DNA from: Rufibacter sp. LB8
GTDB taxonomy: Bacteria > Bacteroidota > Bacteroidia > Cytophagales > Hymenobacteraceae
Reading direction: 5' to 3'
Length of the DNA: 64,000 nucleotides
Assembly: GCF_014876185.1 (NCBI RefSeq)
Contig: NZ_JADALJ010000001.1
Coordinates: forward strand, 3,845,001-3,909,000
Both the position numbers and the translations under genes were made by a program. Below the pieces are notes generated by a model that was not told the origin of the DNA, ran no database searches, and saw only the letters and a list, made by a program, of their open reading frames with translations. Positions 36,278 to 44,814 of this stretch are shown piece by piece (positions within the stretch are counted from its first letter, which is position 1; each line of letters begins with the position of its first letter).

Positions 36278-37378
36278 GTGCGCCGCAAGCTACTCTCTTT
36301 CTTAACCGCATTGTCTACGCTCTGGCTTCTGCTGGGCGTGGCCTGCCAATACATACCGCCGCATGCCTTCTGGCCGGCCGGCTTTGTGGCCATGTCTCTG
36401 CCCGGGGCGCTGCTGATGAACGCGGTTCTGGTGTTGATGTGGCTCTGGGTGAGGCCGTTGTGGGCGGTGTGGCCAGGATTGCTGGTGGTGCTTTTCTGGG
36501 GGCAGCATACGCGTTATTTCACGTTAAACACGCCAGACGCAGACCCCACGCCTAGTGCTCAGCGCATACAGGTGCTCAGTTACAATGTGCGCGTGTTCAA
36601 CGCCTATAAGCACCTGCACGCCCAGGACCCAGAACTCCCCGAAAAAGAAATGACCTGGGTTTCTGAGCACCCCGCCGATATTCTGTGCCTGCAGGAATTC
36701 TACAATGAAAAGGGAAGTTCCCCCTTCAACAGCCGTAAACGCGTTGGCAAAGACCAGGACCGCGAAGTGTATTCAGATAATTCCCTGGTCAATAAAAATG
36801 GCGATGAATTTGGTCTGGCCATCTTTTCACGGTTCCCGATTATTGACAAAGGCCGCGTGAAGTTTGACCGCCCCACCAAGAACCAGGTCATTTTTGTGGA
36901 TGTGAAACTACCCAGCCAAGACACGCTGCGCGTCTACAACATGCACCTGGAGTCTATGGCCATTGAGGAGCGCGAAGTGGGCGAAGCCGTAGAAAGCAAA
37001 GACGCTTTTCAAACCAAAGGCCGAAGCATTGCCCGGCGGTTAAAAGGCGGTTTCATTGCGCGCAGCCACCAGGTTGGCAAATTATTGGAGCACATTCAGG
37101 CCAGTCCGTACCCTGTTTTACTCTGCGGCGATTTGAACGATTTGCCCAGCTCGTACACCTACCAACAACTTAGAAAGCAGTTGCAGAACGGGTTTGAGGA
37201 AGGCGGAAGCGGCTTCGGGTTTACCTATAACGGCAAGCTGCCCCTGCGCATTGACAACCACTTCTTCAGCCCAGACCTGCAACTGCTCCAATTTGACGTG
37301 CTCCGGAACATCACCTTCACCGACCATTTCCCGGTGGAAGCCACCTATGTGTTGGAAAAATCTTCGGCGGCGGAGTAA
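36278..37378 (+). CDS. Endonuclease/exonuclease/phosphatase-family protein with N-terminal membrane segments
   Basis: 366 residues from a GTG, chosen because it includes the first hydrophobic segment (LLSFLTALSTLWLLLGVAC). Two or three membrane segments fill residues 1-85. The EEP domain has the usual metal and catalytic motifs: SYNVRVFN, ILCLQEFY, VYNMHLES, LLCGDLNDLPSS and FTDHFPVE. Members cleave phosphodiesters in nucleic acids or lipids; the substrate is not known. The catalytic domain is tethered to the membrane and may face the periplasm. Confidence 0.87.
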   Translation: MRRKLLSFLTALSTLWLLLGVACQYIPPHAFWPAGFVAMSLPGALLMNAVLVLMWLWVRPLWAVWPGLLVVLFWGQHTRYFTLNTPDADPTPSAQRIQVLSYNVRVFNAYKHLHAQDPELPEKEMTWVSEHPADILCLQEFYNEKGSSPFNSRKRVGKDQDREVYSDNSLVNKNGDEFGLAIFSRFPIIDKGRVKFDRPTKNQVIFVDVKLPSQDTLRVYNMHLESMAIEEREVGEAVESKDAFQTKGRSIARRLKGGFIARSHQVGKLLEHIQASPYPVLLCGDLNDLPSSYTYQQLRKQLQNGFEEGGSGFGFTYNGKLPLRIDNHFFSPDLQLLQFDVLRNITFTDHFPVEATYVLEKSSAAE

Positions 37379-37387
37379 ACATTTTTT

Positions 37388-37427
37388 CCGTTTTCGGCTT
37401 CATTTCTGAAAATGAGCCCGAAAACGC
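37388..37427. repeat. PR1 palindrome
   Basis: CCGTTTTCGGCTTCATTTC with GAAAATGAGCCCGAAAACGC, 10 bases past the EEP gene stop. It is the only hairpin between that gene and cysS. Confidence 0.95.
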
Positions 37428-37510
37428 AAGTCCTTTTCTGATTGATGACGGAAAATATGCACGCCGGCGCGCTTCCCTCGTACACCTGCACCAAGTCCCG
37501 TTTAGTTTTA

Positions 37511-37518
37511 TAATTTTG
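37511..37518 (+). promoter_or_regulatory. Bacteroidota -7 box of cysS
   Basis: TAATTTTG ends 4 bases before the cysS ATG, as at purQ and rlmN. No -33 TTTG at normal spacing. Confidence 0.5.
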
Positions 37519-37522
37519 CCGA

Positions 37523-39016
37523 ATGAATCATCCGTTAGCTCTATATAATACCCTCACCAGAACCAAGGAACCGTTTGAGCCGCTGCAGCCGCCGTTTGTA
37601 GGCCTTTATGTCTGCGGGCCAACTGTGTACGGTGATGCGCATTTAGGCCACGCGCGCCCCTACATCACCTTTGACGTCATGCGCCGCTACCTGCAGCACG
37701 TGGGTTACAAAGTGCGCTATGTGCGCAACATCACAGATGTAGGCCACTTGCAGAACGACGCCGACCACGGTGAGGACAAGATTCAGAAATTAGCCAAAGC
37801 CGCGCAGCTGGAGCCCATGGAAGTGGTGGAAAAGTACACCCACAGCTTCCACCAGGATATGGCGCGTTTGAACGTATTGCCGCCGGACATTGAACCCCGC
37901 GCCTCGGGCCATATTATTGAGCAGATTCAGATGATCCAGGAGATTCTGGAAAACGGCCTGGCCTACGAGTCTAACGGTTCTGTCTATTTTGACGTGCCCG
38001 CTTATAACAAAGAACATAACTACGGAAAGCTCTCCGGCCGCGTGGTGGAAGAGTTGCTGTCTAACACCCGTGACAACCTGGAAGGGCAGGAGGAGAAGCG
38101 CTCACCGCTGGATTTTGCGCTGTGGAAGAAAGCCTCGCCTAGCCACATCATGCGCTGGCCGTCGCCGTGGTCAGACGGGTTTCCGGGTTGGCATTTGGAG
38201 TGCTCGGCCATGAGCAGAAAGTACCTGGGCACGCAGTTTGACATACACGGCGGCGGGTTGGATCTGATGTTCCCGCACCATGAATGCGAGATTGCGCAGA
38301 GCCAGGCCAGCCACAACAAGTCAGACGCCGCCAGGTTCTGGGTGCACAACAACCTGATTACCATTAACGGCAAGAAGATGGGCAAGTCGCTGGGCAATTT
38401 TATCACGTTGGGGCAGTTCTTCAACGGAGACCATGCCGAGTTGCAGCAAGCCTACAGCCCTATGACGGTGCGTTTCTTCATTCTTCAGGCGCACTACCGC
38501 AGCACGCTTGACTTCAGCAATGATGGTTTGCAGGCCGCCCGCAAAGGCTACCTGAAAGTGATGAACGGCTTGAGAATTCTGGACCAGTTGAACTATCCAA
38601 CCGGCGCAGAAGCCATAGACGCCAAGGCTGAAGACGAAATCAAAAAGCTCACAGCAGAGTTGCTCACGCCGTTGCATGATGATTTGAATACCGCCAAAGC
38701 CATTGCCAGCCTGTTCAACCTGCTCAAGAAGATAAACAGCATGCACACCGGCGGCTTCAAGCTGGAAACCATTTCGCAAGAAACTTTTGAGCAGATGCGC
38801 GCACAGTACCGTCTATTGGTGCAAGACGTGCTGGGCCTCAAAATGGAACAAACCGCCGATGCTCAGGAATTACTCCACGTGGTGCTCGGTTTTTACAAAG
38901 AAGCCAAGGAAGCCAAAGATTACGCAAAAGTTGACCAGATCAGGGCGCAGCTGAAAGGGCAGGGCATTGTAATCAAAGACATGAAAACCGGTATTGACTG
39001 GGCCTATGAAGAATAA
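37523..39016 (+). CDS. cysS: Cysteinyl-tRNA synthetase
   Basis: 497 residues, class I synthetase. The HIGH motif is HLGH at 40-43, KMSKS is KMGKS at 285-289 (NGKKMGKSLGNF). Zinc ligands fit YVCGPTVY, HLECSAMS and HHECEIAQ. The C-terminal DALR-type anticodon domain follows. It charges tRNA-Cys. The end overlaps the start region of the M28 lipoprotein gene, so the two are probably one transcript. Confidence 0.98.
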   Translation: MNHPLALYNTLTRTKEPFEPLQPPFVGLYVCGPTVYGDAHLGHARPYITFDVMRRYLQHVGYKVRYVRNITDVGHLQNDADHGEDKIQKLAKAAQLEPMEVVEKYTHSFHQDMARLNVLPPDIEPRASGHIIEQIQMIQEILENGLAYESNGSVYFDVPAYNKEHNYGKLSGRVVEELLSNTRDNLEGQEEKRSPLDFALWKKASPSHIMRWPSPWSDGFPGWHLECSAMSRKYLGTQFDIHGGGLDLMFPHHECEIAQSQASHNKSDAARFWVHNNLITINGKKMGKSLGNFITLGQFFNGDHAELQQAYSPMTVRFFILQAHYRSTLDFSNDGLQAARKGYLKVMNGLRILDQLNYPTGAEAIDAKAEDEIKKLTAELLTPLHDDLNTAKAIASLFNLLKKINSMHTGGFKLETISQETFEQMRAQYRLLVQDVLGLKMEQTADAQELLHVVLGFYKEAKEAKDYAKVDQIRAQLKGQGIVIKDMKTGIDWAYEE

Positions 39017-39992
39017 TATGAAAATGTGGGCCTTCGGGCTGCTATTGGCTGCCGGTTTTCCTGCCTGTGATAAAAAACCGACCTCCGAGACCGCCACGGT
39101 AGACCAACCGACGGTGGCCACGGTTAACGTGCCCGCGTTCAACGCAGACTCGGCGTACGCCTTTGTGGCCAAGCAGGTGTCCTTTGGGCCGCGCGTGCCC
39201 AATACAGCTGCCCACCGTGCCTGCGGCGATTATCTGGTAAGCAAATTCAAAGGCTACGGCGCCAATGTGATAGAGCAGACCTTCACCGCGAAGGCCTATG
39301 ACGGCACCGTTCTGAGTTTGCGCAACATCATGGCGCAGTTCAACCCTAAAGCTTCTAAGCGCATTCTGCTGGCCGCCCACTGGGACACCCGCCACATGGC
39401 CGACAAAGACCCGAAGAACCCCACCAAACCCAACGACGGCGCTAATGACGGGGCCAGCGGCGTGGCCGTTTTGTTGGAAATCGCTCGGCAGTTGCAGTCC
39501 AACCCCGGTTCCCAGAACGTGGGCATCGATTTAATGCTCTTTGACGGCGAAGACTATGGCCAAGATGCGGCCGAAACTTGGTGTTTGGGATCGCAGCATT
39601 GGGGTAAGAACTTAGTGCCCTCTGGCTACAACGCGCAATATGGTATTCTACTGGACATGGTAGGCGCTAAAAACGCTCGCTTCGGAAAAGAAGAAACCAG
39701 CCGCACCTACGCCGGTGATGTGGTGGAGAAAATCTGGCGGACGGCCCATAAAATTGGCTATTCAGACTACTTCCCCATGATAGATGCGCCCGGTATTACA
39801 GATGACCACGTGTTCGTGATTCAGTACACCAACATCAGAATGGCCGACATCATTGCCTATGACCCCACCAGTCCAGACGGCTTCTTCGGCGAGTATCACC
39901 ATCGGCACACAGACAACATGGACATCATTGACCGCAACACCCTGAAAGCCGTGGGGCAGACCGTGCTGCACGTGGTATTGACGGAACAGTAA
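39006..39992 (+). CDS. M28-family lipoprotein, glutaminyl-cyclase-like
   Basis: 328 residues from MKNNMKMWAFG; the ATG at 39018, just past the cysS stop, is an equal candidate. The lipobox LAAGFPAC predicts a lipoprotein. The M28 pattern is that of bacterial glutaminyl-peptide cyclotransferases: LAAHWDTRHMADKD, NDGANDGASGVAVLLE, LMLFDGEDYG, LLDMVGAK and DDHVFVIQ...ADIIAY with EYHHRHTDN at the end. It may form pyroglutamate at the N-terminus of secreted proteins, which would suit T9SS cargo whose mature N-terminus is often Gln. A plain aminopeptidase is the alternative. Confidence 0.88.
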   Translation: MKNNMKMWAFGLLLAAGFPACDKKPTSETATVDQPTVATVNVPAFNADSAYAFVAKQVSFGPRVPNTAAHRACGDYLVSKFKGYGANVIEQTFTAKAYDGTVLSLRNIMAQFNPKASKRILLAAHWDTRHMADKDPKNPTKPNDGANDGASGVAVLLEIARQLQSNPGSQNVGIDLMLFDGEDYGQDAAETWCLGSQHWGKNLVPSGYNAQYGILLDMVGAKNARFGKEETSRTYAGDVVEKIWRTAHKIGYSDYFPMIDAPGITDDHVFVIQYTNIRMADIIAYDPTSPDGFFGEYHHRHTDNMDIIDRNTLKAVGQTVLHVVLTEQ

Positions 39993-40004
39993 GCAGACAA
40001 GGAT

Positions 40005-40046
40005 CCCGTTTTCGGCTTCATTTTGAGAAACGGAGCTTAAAACGGG
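40005..40046. repeat. PR1 palindrome
   Basis: CCCGTTTTCGGCTTCATTTT with a changed right arm GAAACGGAGCTTAAAACGGG; 12 bases past the M28 stop, only hairpin there. It bounds the toxin-antitoxin pair on the left. Confidence 0.9.
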
Positions 40047-40114
40047 AATTTTAAGTTCAGTTTCTCTATTTTGCGTAAACACCTAAGTGCCAAAGAAGAA
40101 TAGGTTCTTAAACC

Positions 40115-40348
40115 ATGGAGCAGCTCACAGAAAGAATTACGCTAGATGAACAAATCTGCAACGGCAAGCCCACTATTCGGGGCAAACGAATTGCTGTGCA
40201 AACTATTTTGGAGTTCCTGTCAGCAGGAGAGACGCCAGGCGAGATTCTTCAGCAATACCCAGCCTTGGAACCAGAAGATATTACGGCCTGCCTGCAGTTC
40301 GCTACTGACCTCATGAACCGAAACTATGTCCTAAAAACCGTGGCGTAG
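40115..40348 (+). CDS. DUF433 antitoxin
   Basis: 77 residues. The DUF433 pattern is clear: RITLDEQICNGKPTIRGKRIAVQTILEFLSAG, then TPGEILQQYPALEPEDITACLQFA. This is a small winged/ribbon DNA-binding fold, found as the antitoxin of DUF5615 (PIN-like) toxins. It is 6 bases before the toxin gene, the usual order. PR1 copies lie on both sides of the pair. It probably represses its own operon. Confidence 0.9.
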   Translation: MEQLTERITLDEQICNGKPTIRGKRIAVQTILEFLSAGETPGEILQQYPALEPEDITACLQFATDLMNRNYVLKTVA

Positions 40349-40354
40349 CCCACT

Positions 40355-40696
40355 ATGGCCAAGTTTCTAATAGACGTCAATCTGCCTTATTACTTTTCCC
40401 TTTGGAAGAGTGAGGATTACATTCATCAGCAGGACATTGATGATACTTGGTCAGACAGTCAGATTTGGCGTTATGCCCAGGAAAATAACCTGACTATTAT
40501 CTCAAAGGACGCAGATTTCTCCAACCGAATTCTTTTAAAGCAGCCTCCTCCAAAAGTGATTCATATCCGGTACGGCAACATGAAAATGCGCGAATTCTTC
40601 TTGACGACCACCAAAGTTTGGGAACAAGTGCTAGCCCTAAACCAGACACACAAACTGGTGAACGTTTTCAAAGACCATCTGGAAGGAATCAATTAA
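40355..40696 (+). CDS. DUF5615-family PIN-like toxin
   Basis: 113 residues. PIN-like acidic residues are in FLIDVNLPYY (N-terminal Asp), DDTWSDSQIWRYAQENN and TIISKDADFSNR (Asp pair), and the family ending with KVIHIRYGNMKMREF is kept. It is predicted to be a metal-dependent RNase, held in check by the DUF433 protein before it. The stop is followed after a single base by a PR1 palindrome. The pair is slightly AT-richer than its neighbours. Confidence 0.88.
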   Translation: MAKFLIDVNLPYYFSLWKSEDYIHQQDIDDTWSDSQIWRYAQENNLTIISKDADFSNRILLKQPPPKVIHIRYGNMKMREFFLTTTKVWEQVLALNQTHKLVNVFKDHLEGIN

Positions 40697-40697
40697 T

Positions 40698-40739
40698 CCC
40701 GTTTTCGGCTCCGTTTTCAGAAATGAAGCCGAAAACGGG
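40698..40739. repeat. PR1 palindrome
   Basis: CCCGTTTTCGGCTCCGTTTTC with GAAATGAAGCCGAAAACGGG followed by AATTTTG. It begins 1 base after the toxin stop and bounds the TA pair on the right. Confidence 0.95.
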
Positions 40740-40844
40740 AATTTTGTTTCCAAACAAAACCAGCACTCTACAGTTTTACCGGCGTTAACTTCGTCTTAAA
40801 TCCGGCTGCTGCGTTTCCTGCGTACAGCCCTTAAATTCACTGCC

Positions 40845-41813
40845 ATGTCTTACCTAGACGCTACCCAAGACTTATATAAAAACGCGGCCCTCACGCCAGA
40901 TGTGGGGCTTTGCTGTACTACCACGCCTATCTGGCAGCTGCCCGGTTTGTCTATTCCCAAGCGCATGCAGGAGATGAATTACGGCTGCGGCAGCACGGTG
41001 AACCCGCGGGATTTGCTCAACAACCCGGCTATTCTGTACGTGGGCGTGGGCGGCGGCATGGAGTTGCTGCAATTCTCGTATTTCAACCGGCAGCCGGGCG
41101 GCGTGATAGGGGTAGACGTAGTACCCGAAATGCTGCAGGCCAGCCGTGACAATTTCCAACTGGCCGAAGAAGAGAACGACTGGTTCAAATCTGAATTTGT
41201 AGACCTTCGCCAGGGCGATGCCTTGAATTTGCCATTGGAAGATGAAACCGTGGATGTAGCCGCCCAGAACTGCCTCTTCAACATCTTCAAGACAGAGGAC
41301 CTGAAAAAAGCTTTGGCTGAAATGTACCGCGTCTTGAAACCACACGGCCGCTTGGTGCTCAGCGACCCCATCTGTGACGGTGGCATGCCCGCGCAACTCC
41401 AGGAAGATGCCCGCCTCAGAGCTTTGTGTTTGAGTGGTTCGTTGCCCTTACAAGCGTATTTAGATGCTATCACGGAAGTTGGTTTCGGGACGGTGGAAGT
41501 GCGGGCGCGCAGGCCGTACCGCGTGCTAGCGCCAGGTCAGTATGACACCTCAGAACTGATTTTCATTGAAAGCGTGGAAGTCTGCGCCATCAAAGATCCC
41601 ATGCCGGAAGACGGTCCCTGCATTTTCACGGGCAAAACCGCCATTTACTACGGCGACCAGGAATACTTTGATGACCACAAAGGCCACGTGCTGCTCCAGA
41701 ACCAACCCTTGGCGGTGTGTGATAAAACAGCAGCCGCGCTAGCCAGTTTAGGGAAAGAAGACCTGCTAATCACCAACTCCACGTTCTTCTATGACGGCGG
41801 CGGTTGCTGCTGA
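40845..41813 (+). CDS. arsM: Arsenite methyltransferase ArsM (arsenosugar type)
   Basis: 322 residues. The SAM-binding motif is ILYVGVGGGMELLQF (about 61-75) with GVIGVDVVPEML after it. Cys-rich segments that can hold As(III) are GLCCTTTP (near 21), NYGCGS, and the end GGGCC. The layout (short Cys-rich N-terminus, methyltransferase, C-terminal extension) matches the ArsM that pairs with the radical-SAM protein ArsS in arsenosugar synthesis. ArsS is not next door. No arsR or other ars gene is visible. PR1 copies flank it. Confidence 0.87.
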   Translation: MSYLDATQDLYKNAALTPDVGLCCTTTPIWQLPGLSIPKRMQEMNYGCGSTVNPRDLLNNPAILYVGVGGGMELLQFSYFNRQPGGVIGVDVVPEMLQASRDNFQLAEEENDWFKSEFVDLRQGDALNLPLEDETVDVAAQNCLFNIFKTEDLKKALAEMYRVLKPHGRLVLSDPICDGGMPAQLQEDARLRALCLSGSLPLQAYLDAITEVGFGTVEVRARRPYRVLAPGQYDTSELIFIESVEVCAIKDPMPEDGPCIFTGKTAIYYGDQEYFDDHKGHVLLQNQPLAVCDKTAAALASLGKEDLLITNSTFFYDGGGCC

Positions 41814-41835
41814 GAAAAGCTGCTACCTTGAAATT

Positions 41836-41877
41836 CCCGTTTTCGGCTTCATTTTCAGAAATGAGCCCGAAAACGGG
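41836..41877. repeat. PR1 palindrome
   Basis: CCCGTTTTCGGCTTCATTTTC with GAAATGAGCCCGAAAACGGG and a following AATTTT; it sits 22 bases past arsM and 34 bases past the convergent ldcA stop, and is the only hairpin between them. Confidence 0.96.
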
Positions 41878-41911
41878 AATTTTGGCTTGATGTAAAGTTT
41901 GAGGTAGAGAG

Positions 41912-42850
41912 TTAACTGACTATTTCTGAATCTCGGCCTTGGCTAAAGGTGAGCGAAGTTCCAGTGCCAGACACTTCTAACCGGGCTTCGCGGCCTACAA
42001 TCATGGCTACATTGCGCGGCACATGGCCCACCGGGAAATCAAAGCAGATAGGGAAATCTGTGCCAGCACAATGCTCTAACACTATTTCCTCCACTGTACG
42101 GCCGAAGGGTACGGTGTTATCCTTCATCTCGGTGAACTGACCCAGCACCAATCCCGCCAGTTTCTGCAGCCTTCCCATGCGGCGCAGGTGCACCAGCACG
42201 CGGTCCAGGTTGTAGAAATTTTCGCCCACGTCTTCCAGGAACAGAATTTTGCCGGTGTAGTCCAGGTCAGAGGCGGTATTCACTAAGGTGTCCAGCAGAA
42301 TCAGGTTTCCACCGGCCAAAACGCCGGTGGCAGCGCCCAATCGGTTCATGGGGTGCGATGGTTCCTGGTACTTCAGTTCCTCGCCAAACAAGGCGCGGCG
42401 CAAAGTTTCATCGGCTTCCTGGGTGTCTGGCTGGCCCATGAGTTTGGGCATGGTGGCGTGCAGGCTTTCATGGCCCAGGTAGAGTAAATGGCAGAGCAGC
42501 GCGGTAATGTCACTGTAGCCAATGATCCATTTGGGGTTTCGCTGAAGCCCGGCGAAATCAATTTTGTCTAAGATTCTGGTGGTGCCATAACCGCCGCGCG
42601 CCGAGAAAATGGCCTTCACCTGCGGGTTGTCCAGCATCTGCTGAAAATCCTGGATCCGGAGCGCGTCTGAGCCGCCAAATTGCCGGTCCTCGGCGCCCAC
42701 GGTTTCGCCAATGAGCACACGCAGTCCCCAGCTTTCCAGCAGTTTTACGCCGGCGGCAATGTCGTCATAGGTGAGTTTGTAGGCCAGGCAGCAAATGCCC
42801 ACGGTATCGCCGGGTTGCAGGTAGGGTGGGGTCACGGGGATTGTTTTCAT
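41912..42850 (-). CDS. Muramoyltetrapeptide LD-carboxypeptidase (S66)
   Basis: 312 residues from MKTIPVTPPYLQPGDTVGI; the ATG at 42874 would add 8 residues. S66 family. The nucleophile is Ser113 in IIGYSDITALL; the Glu and His of the triad fit FLEDVGE and VGHVPRN. ARGGYGTTRIL is also typical. It removes the terminal D-Ala from muramyl tetrapeptides in peptidoglycan recycling (LdcA role). No signal peptide, so cytoplasmic. Confidence 0.92.
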   Translation of the reverse strand: MKTIPVTPPYLQPGDTVGICCLAYKLTYDDIAAGVKLLESWGLRVLIGETVGAEDRQFGGSDALRIQDFQQMLDNPQVKAIFSARGGYGTTRILDKIDFAGLQRNPKWIIGYSDITALLCHLLYLGHESLHATMPKLMGQPDTQEADETLRRALFGEELKYQEPSHPMNRLGAATGVLAGGNLILLDTLVNTASDLDYTGKILFLEDVGENFYNLDRVLVHLRRMGRLQKLAGLVLGQFTEMKDNTVPFGRTVEEIVLEHCAGTDFPICFDFPVGHVPRNVAMIVGREARLEVSGTGTSLTFSQGRDSEIVS

Positions 42851-43000
42851 AACAGAAGCTTCTAAAGTAGCCAAAATCTGGCAAGGGTGTCATGTATGGC
42901 AAGATTTTTCGGCTAAAAAAATGAATAGGTTCTGATGAGAGAAAGCCCTTCGCCCCAGAATGCAATGAAATTTTAAAGCGCGAATCACACGCTAACCAGG

Positions 43001-43024
43001 CCCCGGTTCTGCCAGGAGCCGGGG
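43001..43024 (+). terminator. Orphan terminator hairpin, copy 1 of 3
   Basis: CCCCGGTTCTGCCAGGAGCC then GGGG, followed by TTTTTCCG: stem CCCCGG(C)T / AGCCGGGG. It is nearly identical to the hairpins at 44615 and 46261. Confidence 0.75.
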
Positions 43025-43029
43025 TTTTT

Positions 43030-43069
43030 CCGTTTTCGGGCTCAATTCCAGAATTGAGCCCGAAAACGC
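43030..43069. repeat. PR1 palindrome with a compensated pair
   Basis: CCGTTTTCGGGCTCAATTCC with GAATTGAGCCCGAAAACGC. An inner T-A pair is flipped in both arms (CTCAATTC / GAATTGAG), so the stem is kept. Confidence 0.95.
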
Positions 43070-43177
43070 AACTTCTGCGTTTCGCCAATAAAATGAAATG
43101 TTAAAATTCCATTTTTATTTAGGCGCTTTTAGGGGAAACCGTGGCTTGCCGTGTCTCTGTTTTTAAACCCATTTATT

Positions 43178-44587
43178 ATGAATAAACATTACAATTCATC
43201 AAAAAGTAAGCAGTGGCTCCCCAAGTCAGCCCTGATTCTCTGTCTGCTGCTGCTGGTGAGCGTAGGTGCCATGGCCCAGGACAGAACCCGCGCTTTGTCC
43301 ATCTTGAAAGCCAAGAAAAACGCCCAGAAAGGCCAGGCTGCTACCGCCAGATTGACCAAGGCCAGAAAAGGCATCACCTTCCGGGCAGGTGGGCCGGTGC
43401 GCCCCGCCCTGGCGCAGGTGTACAGCGCCGACGGCAGCACCTGGCAGCTAGAAGAAAAAGTAGACCTGACGTATTACCTTGACGGGCGCGTGAAAGAGGA
43501 AGTAGTCTCAGATGCCACCTCCAACACACCGCTGGAGCGCGTCACCTACAAATACAATACCCACGGGGAGGTGACCGAAGAACTGGAATACTACTGGAGC
43601 GGCAACGCGTGGGAACTCACCTTCGGGGATAGAACCGTGGAGACGTTTGAGAACGGGCGCTTGACCGAAATAAATGAACAGTTCTACAACAGCTCCGGCT
43701 GGGAGACTGGCCAGAAGTTTACCTTCACGTACAGCGCCACCGGCGTGCTGGAGTCAGAGACCTCTTCTTTTTGGAACGGAACGGAGATGGTACCCAATTT
43801 CAAGGTGCTCTACACGTTTGAGGCGGCCAACCAGCCACCTACCTCCATGCTGGTGCAAACCTGGGACTCAGAAAGCTGGGAGACGCTGTTCAGGATAGGA
43901 AGCATTACCTGGCCCGCCGGGGGGGTACCTATCACCCAATACAAAGACATTGTCTTAGGCGAAGAAGCCCTGCCCGTAACCTACACCGCTGAAATGGGGC
44001 TGGGCACGGCCTGGTTTCCGGTGTTCAGGCAGAAAATCACCTCTGGGGCCAATGGCAGCTTTGTGGCCACCACTGAAGAATTCAACGGGTTTACCTGGGA
44101 CCCCGACATGAAAACCACCGTGACCTATGACAGCCACGGCAACCGGACGCTTTATGAAATAGCTGAATATGACGAAACCGCCTGGGTTATTGAGGACGGC
44201 GAGAAACACATTTTCACCTACACCGGCGATAACCTCACTGAAGACATTGTGCAGGAATGGGATGAGGAAGCCGGCACGGCGGGCGCCTATGTCAATGATG
44301 AGCGTATTGTCTACAGCAACTTCCAGACCATCACCTCTTCTAAAGAAACGCTGGCCCGCAACGTGGAAGTGTACCCCAACCCCGTGGCCGGCAAGTTCGC
44401 CATTAAGACAGACCAGGCCGCGGGCGCCCACGTGCGCGTGACCAACCTTTCTGGGCAAACCCTGCTGAGCACCACCTTGAAAACCACAGCCCAGGAATTT
44501 GATATCGCGCATCTTCCGGCGGGCACCTACATTCTGCAGATTCAGTCCAAAGCGGGCCTGCGTACGCAGAAAGTGGTGAAGCTGTAA
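43178..44587 (+). CDS. Secreted T9SS cargo protein of unknown function, paralog 1
   Basis: 469 residues from MNKHYNSSKSKQW, which leads into a signal peptide (LILCLLLLVSVGAMAQ); the earlier ATG at 43151 gives a poorer start. The body is a run of YD/RHS-like beta strands (TYKYNTHGEVTEELEYYWSGNAWE, TVTYDSHGNRTLYEIAEYDE) without a known domain. A type A T9SS CTD ends it (VEVYPNPVAGKFAIKTDQ to TQKVVKL). It is the first of two tandem paralogs; the last 85 residues are almost the same in both. Function unknown. Confidence 0.85.
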   Translation: MNKHYNSSKSKQWLPKSALILCLLLLVSVGAMAQDRTRALSILKAKKNAQKGQAATARLTKARKGITFRAGGPVRPALAQVYSADGSTWQLEEKVDLTYYLDGRVKEEVVSDATSNTPLERVTYKYNTHGEVTEELEYYWSGNAWELTFGDRTVETFENGRLTEINEQFYNSSGWETGQKFTFTYSATGVLESETSSFWNGTEMVPNFKVLYTFEAANQPPTSMLVQTWDSESWETLFRIGSITWPAGGVPITQYKDIVLGEEALPVTYTAEMGLGTAWFPVFRQKITSGANGSFVATTEEFNGFTWDPDMKTTVTYDSHGNRTLYEIAEYDETAWVIEDGEKHIFTYTGDNLTEDIVQEWDEEAGTAGAYVNDERIVYSNFQTITSSKETLARNVEVYPNPVAGKFAIKTDQAAGAHVRVTNLSGQTLLSTTLKTTAQEFDIAHLPAGTYILQIQSKAGLRTQKVVKL

Positions 44588-44614
44588 AAAATCTAAATCA
44601 ACCTGATAAAAAAT

Positions 44615-44638
44615 CCCCGGTTCTCCCAAGAGCCGGGG
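44615..44638 (+). terminator. Terminator hairpin, copy 2 of 3
   Basis: CCCCGGTTCTCCCAAGAGCC then GGGG and ATTTTCCG, 27 bases past the stop of the first paralog. Confidence 0.85.
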
Positions 44639-44643
44639 ATTTT

Positions 44644-44683
44644 CCGTTTTTGGCTTCGTTTCCAGAAATGAGCCCGAAAACAG
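44644..44683. repeat. PR1 palindrome
   Basis: CCGTTTTTGGCTTCGTTTCC with GAAATGAGCCCGAAAACAG; 5 bases after the terminator. Confidence 0.92.
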
Positions 44684-44814
44684 ATTTGCAAAAAGGTAAA
44701 AAGGGTGAGCTAATGGTTTTGAGAAAGAGGTAAATGCCAATACCTGCCCAAGGTTCAACTTTTATATATACCTTATCTTTCAGATCTATACTTAGAATAC
44801 TATCAATATTTTAT

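Larger units (their letters stand above)
42851..43177. other. Divergent intergenic gap with an orphan terminator and PR1 module
   Basis: Between two gene starts, this gap still carries a strong hairpin (43001-43024 plus T run) and a PR1 copy (43030-43069), the module that follows each of the next two genes. Nothing in the gap is left for it to terminate. No other gene or RNA is seen. Confidence 0.6.
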
